Assembly: GCA_013076295.1 (NCBI GenBank)
Contig: RQOL01000861.1
Coordinates: 1,984,001 to 2,048,000 of the forward strand
DNA length: 64,000 bases
Reading direction: 5' to 3'
Source of the DNA: Sanderia malayensis
Taxonomy: Eukaryota > Cnidaria > Scyphozoa > Semaeostomeae > Pelagiidae
Shown: one piece after another, positions 61,336 to 64,000 of the stretch
How the letters are laid out: each line of letters opens with the position of its first letter
How positions within the stretch are numbered: position 1 is the first letter of the stretch
The notes under the pieces: model-generated
Database searches by the model: none
What the model was told of the DNA's origin: nothing
What the model saw: the letters and a program-made list of their open reading frames with translations, nothing else
Translations under genes and position numbers: made by a program

Positions 61336-61823
61336 CAACTGTACCGACAGTACTTAATAGGAAAGAGGGCAACTACTTGCAATTGTCACGGGTATAATTG
61401 TTTATTGATATTATTTCTTGAACATTTTTGCTTCGATTTCAGTTAAAATTATTTATTTGCATTCTTACTCTATCTTTACTATGACTACTTCACAAATTAG
61501 GAATAAGTGTCTTTTATGTTTTTAACACGTTTTAAGCGTTTGTTATATATTATCTCAAAAGTTTCGCCACTCTTCATCAGGATTATCTCAGTGAGAATCA
61601 ATTGAGATCGCGGACGACAATAATGAGAGAAAGAAAATTTTTTTCAATGATTTCAATATTGTTTTGACAAAGCAGTTACTTCAGAAATTGGTGGTTCAAA
61701 CCCAAATAATTTGTCTGATGGCTTTGAGGCATGTTAGAGTTCATCACAATGTCAAAGTTGGCCTAAACATTTTATCACGCTCGTTTCAGTTACGAACATT
61801 CTCAAAGATTTCTTTACTGAAAA

Positions 61824-63918
61824 ATGGGATCTCATAAAAGTCGCAAGGAAAAACATAAAAAAGCTAAGAAACACCGGTCTCGATCAAGAACTCGCGATGT
61901 AAGCAAAGATGATACAACAGTGACCGAGAGAAGGGAGCGCTCTCCATCGCATAGTCCAGATGAAGAATATCAACCCTCATCATCGAGAAGAAAAGGAGAA
62001 AGAAATGTTGAAAAAGTCGACAAAGTTTCCAGAGAAGAGGGAGAAAGGATGCAGATAGATTCGAAAAATGGTAAGGAGCTGCTGGCGTATACCGAATTTC
62101 ACGCTAATATCATGCGCTAGTCTAAACGATAATGGCTCACCTAACCATTTTGTATATAGTTTTAATAACTAACATTTTTTTGAATGTTATGTAGTGGAGA
62201 AGCGCTTTTTGTTGTCCCAAGCAATGTAATGTGGTAATAATTTGTGATGTTATTATAATCGTTGACAGAAAATAGCTCTGCACAAAAGGATGGAAATGTA
62301 TCTTTAAGCATTGAAGAAACAAAGTGAGTTTTCATTGCAATTTAATTGTTACTATTTTTTTACATATTTACAGCCAATTTGATATGTTTCACCTTTTTGT
62401 TGATATATCACGAACCATTGAAGTAATACAAATTATTTTTATCATTATTGCTATTATTTTTAGCAAATTGCGAATAAAACTTGGTTTGAAACCACTCCAG
62501 ACTAACTCTTCAAGTCAAGGTACTATTACATACACATGTATTTTTCTTCCTTACCAAATGAATCTTGTTCTCTTAAATATTTCTGAAGCCTATGCTATTC
62601 TTTTGAGCCCCATTCCTGCAATTTGTTGTGTCCTTATTATTTTATATACAGTGCTTTGCATGTTCCTTGGATATCTGTTATTTTTCTACAACCTTTAATT
62701 CTCCCCTTTTACTTTCAATATCCTTCTACAATTCCTAAAAACTCTCCAAAGCATATGATTTTGTTTTAAACACTTTACTTAATTTAAAACTGCGCTATTT
62801 CTCAAATTTTCCACATTCATTTATTCAATTCTGTTTTTACTACAATTCTTTTTTTAGACAGCAAAGATGCTTCATATGAAGACCGAGCAGATGTTCATGA
62901 GCCAGCTACTAATATTTCGACTGCACAGGAAACAGATAAGGTAATCACATGTAGTCTACTTTCAACATCAATTTATATTCATATCAACATTTTTATCAAT
63001 TCTCAACTTGAGATCATACCAATCTTGTGTTTTATAGTTGAGAGAAAAGATGAAAGATATCAAAGAAAAAAGAAGAATGCAAAAGAAATTGAAGTAAATG
63101 TTCTTTTATGAAATTTACTTAAATTATATTTTATGTTATTTTAATTTTATCTTCACAGATATTATCTAACTGTGTAGTGAGAGTCAACATATAGTCATAA
63201 AGTCATGTTTTTAGTAGCTAGGAAAATATCAAAGATAATAAAAGTAAATGTGATGTACTAACAGCATATGTGATGCTTTAGGAATACATAAATTTTTTAG
63301 AAGTGCAAATTAATTTCCATCAACTTTTTAGGAACTTGTACTCTCTTGGTTCAGCTGAGGTAGATAAAGAAGAATCGGCTAATGATTGGGTGCAGAAAAT
63401 GCGTGACCAACAAAAACAAAAAGAAATGGCAGATAAAAGGGTATGTGTTTCTCAATTTTTATTTACTCATTTATCATCCTTAATCCATATTTTTATGCTA
63501 AATATTACTTGGGGGATTATTGCTGGCGAGTTATACTTTGTTTTCTACTGAGCTGTTTTTATTTTTTATAAATAGGCAAAAATGCTGGAAGATATGGAGG
63601 AAGATTTTGGTATCTCTGATATCATGATGGAAGAATTTAGTGGCGTGACAAAGAAGCAAACTAAAGAGGTAAAATTAATCGCAATAAATAGATTGAGAAT
63701 TCCATTAATCCATCTATTAATCCATTAATCCATTCATTAATCCATTAATCCATCCATTAATCTATCTATCAGATAGATAGAATCACACAGCACAGTAATA
63801 TGATTATGTATAAGAAGAAATTGTTGTTTTATATTTCATCAAGTTTTTCTTTTCACAGAAATACACTGCAAAGAATCTTGCTGGTTTAAGGATTGAGCAC
63901 AAAAATAAAGAATTCACG
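61824..63918 (+). CDS. SART1: SART1 (U4/U6.U5 tri-snRNP protein), 5' part, runs off the window
   Basis: Visible exons: 61824-62070, 62269-62323, 62464-62519, 62858-62940, 63038-63093, 63332-63440, 63576-63668 and 63859-63918, 253 codons in phase with GT-AG borders. The gene ends outside the window; the vertebrate protein is about 800 aa. Start MGSHKSRKEKHKKAKKHRSR is the RS/KH-rich N terminus of the family. The diagnostic block IEETNKLRIKLGLKPLQ is created across the exon 2-3 junction, then LREKMKDIKEKRRMQKKLK, then NDWVQKMRDQQKQKEMADKR, MLEDMEEDFGISDIMMEEF and YTAKNLAGLRIEHKN, all matching human SART1 in order. Known role: SART1 (yeast Snu66) bridges U4/U6 and U5 in the tri-snRNP and is needed for spliceosome assembly in the nucleus. 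Introns are short (about 140-340 bp). Confidence 0.96.
63695..63775. repeat. ATTAATCC microsatellite in a SART1 intron
   Basis: Repeated CCATTAATCCAT units are followed by TCTATCTATC in the intron between exons 7 and 8. Confidence 0.9.
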
Positions 63919-64000
63919 GTTTGTTTCAAGTCTTTCTACCAATGATGCAACATCTTTTCAAAGACACACTCTGATATTTTGTTTTATATTTTGTTTTTCC

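Overview
This is a eukaryotic, animal nuclear genome window. It is AT-rich, every recognised multi-exon gene has GT-AG introns, and the intergenic and intronic DNA is full of small DNA transposons and satellites. The proteins are metazoan: a many-repeat beta-thymosin, ABHD18, LRRC57, hyccin/FAM126, SART1 and secreted EGF/CUB proteins. The long multi-repeat thymosin (compare Hydra thypedin) and the repeat style suggest a cnidarian or another early-branching animal. The species cannot be fixed from the sequence alone.

Layout. A 20-repeat beta-thymosin gene runs on the minus strand from 13549 to 2153. It has 11 exons, nine of them exactly 228 nt, and a 3.4-kb minisatellite of about 109-bp units in its last intron. 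ABHD18 follows on the minus strand (16395-14580). Less than 20 bp upstream of its start codon is the end of a 5.6-kb inverted-repeat DNA element (16414-21972) that carries subterminal 26-bp arrays and nested MITEs. A 5'-truncated LINE reverse transcriptase (22293-23468, minus), TTAGGG-bearing satellites and a tRNA-like sequence (24722-24795) precede LRRC57 (26378-25254, minus). A second TTAGGG satellite is interrupted by two related elements: a 0.3-kb short form (27757-28076) and an 8.3-kb long form (28077-36354) holding a higher-order tandem array. Hyccin/FAM126 (37319-40349, plus) comes next, with a MITE 6 bp after its stop codon, then an unrecognised 166-aa gene (43342-42842, minus).

The right half holds two tandem paralogous genes for secreted proteins with a PAN-like N-terminal region, EGF repeats and a CUB domain: gene A (46192-52146) with 5 EGF modules and gene B (53538-60458) with 13. 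In gene B, eleven EGF exons lie on an exact 242-bp exon-plus-intron period once one 178-bp MITE insertion is subtracted. A decayed copy of the promoter and first exon lies upstream of gene A. The window ends inside SART1 (from 61824, plus), of which the first eight exons are visible.

The genes do not form a pathway: thymosin binds actin, hyccin belongs to the plasma-membrane PI4-kinase complex, SART1 is a spliceosome factor, and A and B are extracellular. The common theme is repeat expansion, by 228-nt thymosin exons, 242-bp EGF exon units, intronic minisatellites and transposon-borne arrays. The least explained parts are the two large non-coding DNA elements and the EGF exon amplification.
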